Below are positions 5,956 to 7,046 of a DNA stretch of 7,046 nt, piece by piece; the stretch's first letter is position 1, and each line of letters starts with the position of its first letter. Below the pieces are notes generated by a model that made no database searches, was not told where the DNA came from, and saw nothing but the letters and a program-made list of their open reading frames with translations. Position numbers and translations under genes: made by a program. Source of the DNA: a candidate division Zixibacteria bacterium SM23_81 (GTDB taxonomy: Bacteria > SM23-81); the NCBI GenBank assembly GCA_001304015.1, contig LJUY01000083.1, positions 1-7,046 on the forward strand. The letters are read 5' to 3'.

Positions 5956-6618
5956 ATGAGCAGGATCTCCGACGCCACCATCACGCGATTGTCCCAGTAC
6001 TATCGTTCTCTGGCCTCTCTGGAAGAGGGCGGGCAGGAGATGGTTTCCTCCATGGCACTGGCTAGAAAACATGGAGTTACGCCTGCCCAGGTGAGGAAAG
6101 ACCTGTCCTGCTTTGGTCAGTTCGGAACCCGCGGGCTAGGATATTCGGTTTGTCAACTCAAAGAGACCATCGCCCGTATTCTGGGGCTTCACCGAATTTG
6201 GAATGTGGCCCTTGTGGGGGCGGGCAGCCTGGGGTCGGCTCTGATATCCTACAAGGAGTTTAAGAGGCAGGGATTTCACATCGTCGCCGTATTCGACAAC
6301 GATCTCGACAAGGTGGGAAAAAAGAGGCGTGGATTGACCATCTTGGACATTCGACGTCTGCCCCAGATGGTCAAGAAGTTGGACATCAACTTGGCCATCA
6401 TCGCCGTGCCTAAAGACGCGGCCCAATCCGTCGCTGACCTCCTGATTAAGGCGGGCCTCAAGATGATCCTCAACTTCGCGCCGATAAGCTTAAAAGCCTC
6501 CCCGGGGATAACCATCAGAAACGTAAACATGGCCATCGAGCTCGAGGCCCTCAGCTACAGATTGGTCGCAGATAAGTCTTTTCGGCCCGGCAACAACCCT
6601 CAGTTAACGCCCGTATAG
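5956..6618 (+). CDS. rex: Redox-sensing transcriptional repressor Rex
   Basis: Rex is a cytosolic dimeric repressor that senses the NADH/NAD+ ratio. It binds DNA when NADH is low and releases when NADH rises, inducing fermentative, respiratory or hydrogen-metabolism genes. The 220 residues match the usual length. The N-terminal winged helix (1 to about 80) includes ISDATITRLSQYYRSL (4-19) and the recognition region QVRKDLSCFGQFGTRGLGY (45-63). The Rossmann domain begins at NVALVGAGSLGSAL (83-96), with VFDND (112-116) and NFAP (173-176), and ends in the domain-swapped helix RNVNMAIELEALSY (188-201). An in-frame TGA at 5950-5952 makes ATG 5956 the first start; GAGGGG (5939-5944) is the likely ribosome site at a longish 11 bases. 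Its promoter carries a perfect Rex operator. No other Rex target is obvious here. Confidence 0.97.
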   Translation: MSRISDATITRLSQYYRSLASLEEGGQEMVSSMALARKHGVTPAQVRKDLSCFGQFGTRGLGYSVCQLKETIARILGLHRIWNVALVGAGSLGSALISYKEFKRQGFHIVAVFDNDLDKVGKKRRGLTILDIRRLPQMVKKLDINLAIIAVPKDAAQSVADLLIKAGLKMILNFAPISLKASPGITIRNVNMAIELEALSYRLVADKSFRPGNNPQLTPV

Positions 6619-7046
6619 CTTTCTTCTTCTGGCCTCTAGAAGATCGTTTTGCATGCCAGCAAACTCCGCCGCCGTGAGCACCTCCACTTCCCGCAATTTG
6701 GCTGCAGAAAAGACTCCCTCCAATTTCTCCTTCCATTTGAGCTCTCGCAGAAGATGATGATCGAGAACCAGCTTTTTCACCTGGGTTTTCTCCACTATCT
6801 CCGATAATTTTTGCGTGGCCTGGTGAAGGCTCTCCATGGAGTAGCGCCGCCCTAACATATAGGTCAACGGACCGTCACAGAAAATCACCTGGGGATTCTC
6901 CTGAAATAGAAAGCTCGTCTGTTCCTTCGACAAGGGGCCCTGGACATCGGAGGTGTGCAGAAACTTGCTCTCCTCCTGAACACAGACCTGGACCACGTAA
7001 CCAAGTTTCGGCCCTGGGCCATGAAAAACGGGCGGAGAAAACCGGA
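6604..7046 (-). CDS. UPF0282-type metallo-beta-lactamase-fold hydrolase, C-terminal part
   Basis: The frame stays open to the right edge, so about half of a protein of roughly 300 residues is missing. The GTG at 6996 is only an internal codon: further upstream the reading continues FHGPGPKLGYVV, a segment expected inside this family. Of 146 visible residues, the motifs are HTSDVQGP (from base 6957 downward), VIFCDGPLTYMLG (near 6885-6847) and LVLDHHLLREL (near 6771-6739). Asp in SDVQGP and the DHH pair are the expected metal-site residues of the fold. I recall this pattern from UPF0282 proteins, which are described mostly from archaea and whose function is unknown. The N-terminal HxHxDH-type motif is outside the window. 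It ends with TAA at 6604-6606, inside the last codons of rex on the other strand. Confidence 0.75.
   Translation of the reverse strand, partial: RFSPPVFHGPGPKLGYVVQVCVQEESKFLHTSDVQGPLSKEQTSFLFQENPQVIFCDGPLTYMLGRRYSMESLHQATQKLSEIVEKTQVKKLVLDHHLLRELKWKEKLEGVFSAAKLREVEVLTAAEFAGMQNDLLEARRRKLYGR

Noticed and set aside
1-7046. A search by eye for CRISPR repeats, tRNA or rRNA genes, insertion-sequence ends, toxin-antitoxin pairs or a new defence island.
   Set aside because: Nearly all bases are explained by recognisable housekeeping or family-level genes with short gaps. No tandem direct repeats, transposase or cloverleaf sequence was seen.

Overview
The window reads as chromosomal housekeeping DNA of a bacterium, probably a diderm. 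It has one long + strand gene series and one convergent - strand gene at the right edge. The lineage cannot be fixed from the sequence. A YibQ-type divergent polysaccharide deacetylase suggests an outer-membrane organism. Rex, DUF456 and an archaeal-looking UPF0282-type hydrolase together suggest a less-studied or candidate phylum (FCB-like or deep-branching); this is inference only. Base composition is moderate to high GC, with pdxJ the richest in GC.

Layout. Positions 1-999 hold the 3' part of a divergent polysaccharide deacetylase, followed after 27 bases by pdxJ (1027-1740, pyridoxal phosphate synthesis). A near-consensus sigma-70 promoter (1760-1788) and a leader of about 90 nt precede secD (1887-3530) and secF (3571-4470), which form the SecDF protein-export motor. 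A 10-bp stem terminator (4558-4593) lies after secF and only 27 bases before a gene for a DUF579-family protein (4621-5208). That family is best known from plant glucuronoxylan 4-O-methyltransferases. A TTG-started DUF456 membrane protein follows (5339-5842). Next come a second near-consensus promoter, a perfect Rex operator and rex itself (5956-6618). The window closes with the C-terminal half of a UPF0282-type metallo-beta-lactamase-fold protein on the - strand (6604-7046), whose 3' end overlaps that of rex by 15 bases.

How the parts work together. secD and secF are one functional unit. Rex is a NADH/NAD+ sensor that very probably represses its own promoter, because the operator lies directly downstream of the predicted transcription start. 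The other genes have no evident shared pathway. The most interesting points are the bacterial DUF579 protein behind a terminator or attenuator, the clear Rex autoregulation site, the identical promoter hexamers at secD and rex, and the UPF0282-like protein. I found no CRISPR array, tRNA, rRNA, insertion sequence or obvious new defence system.
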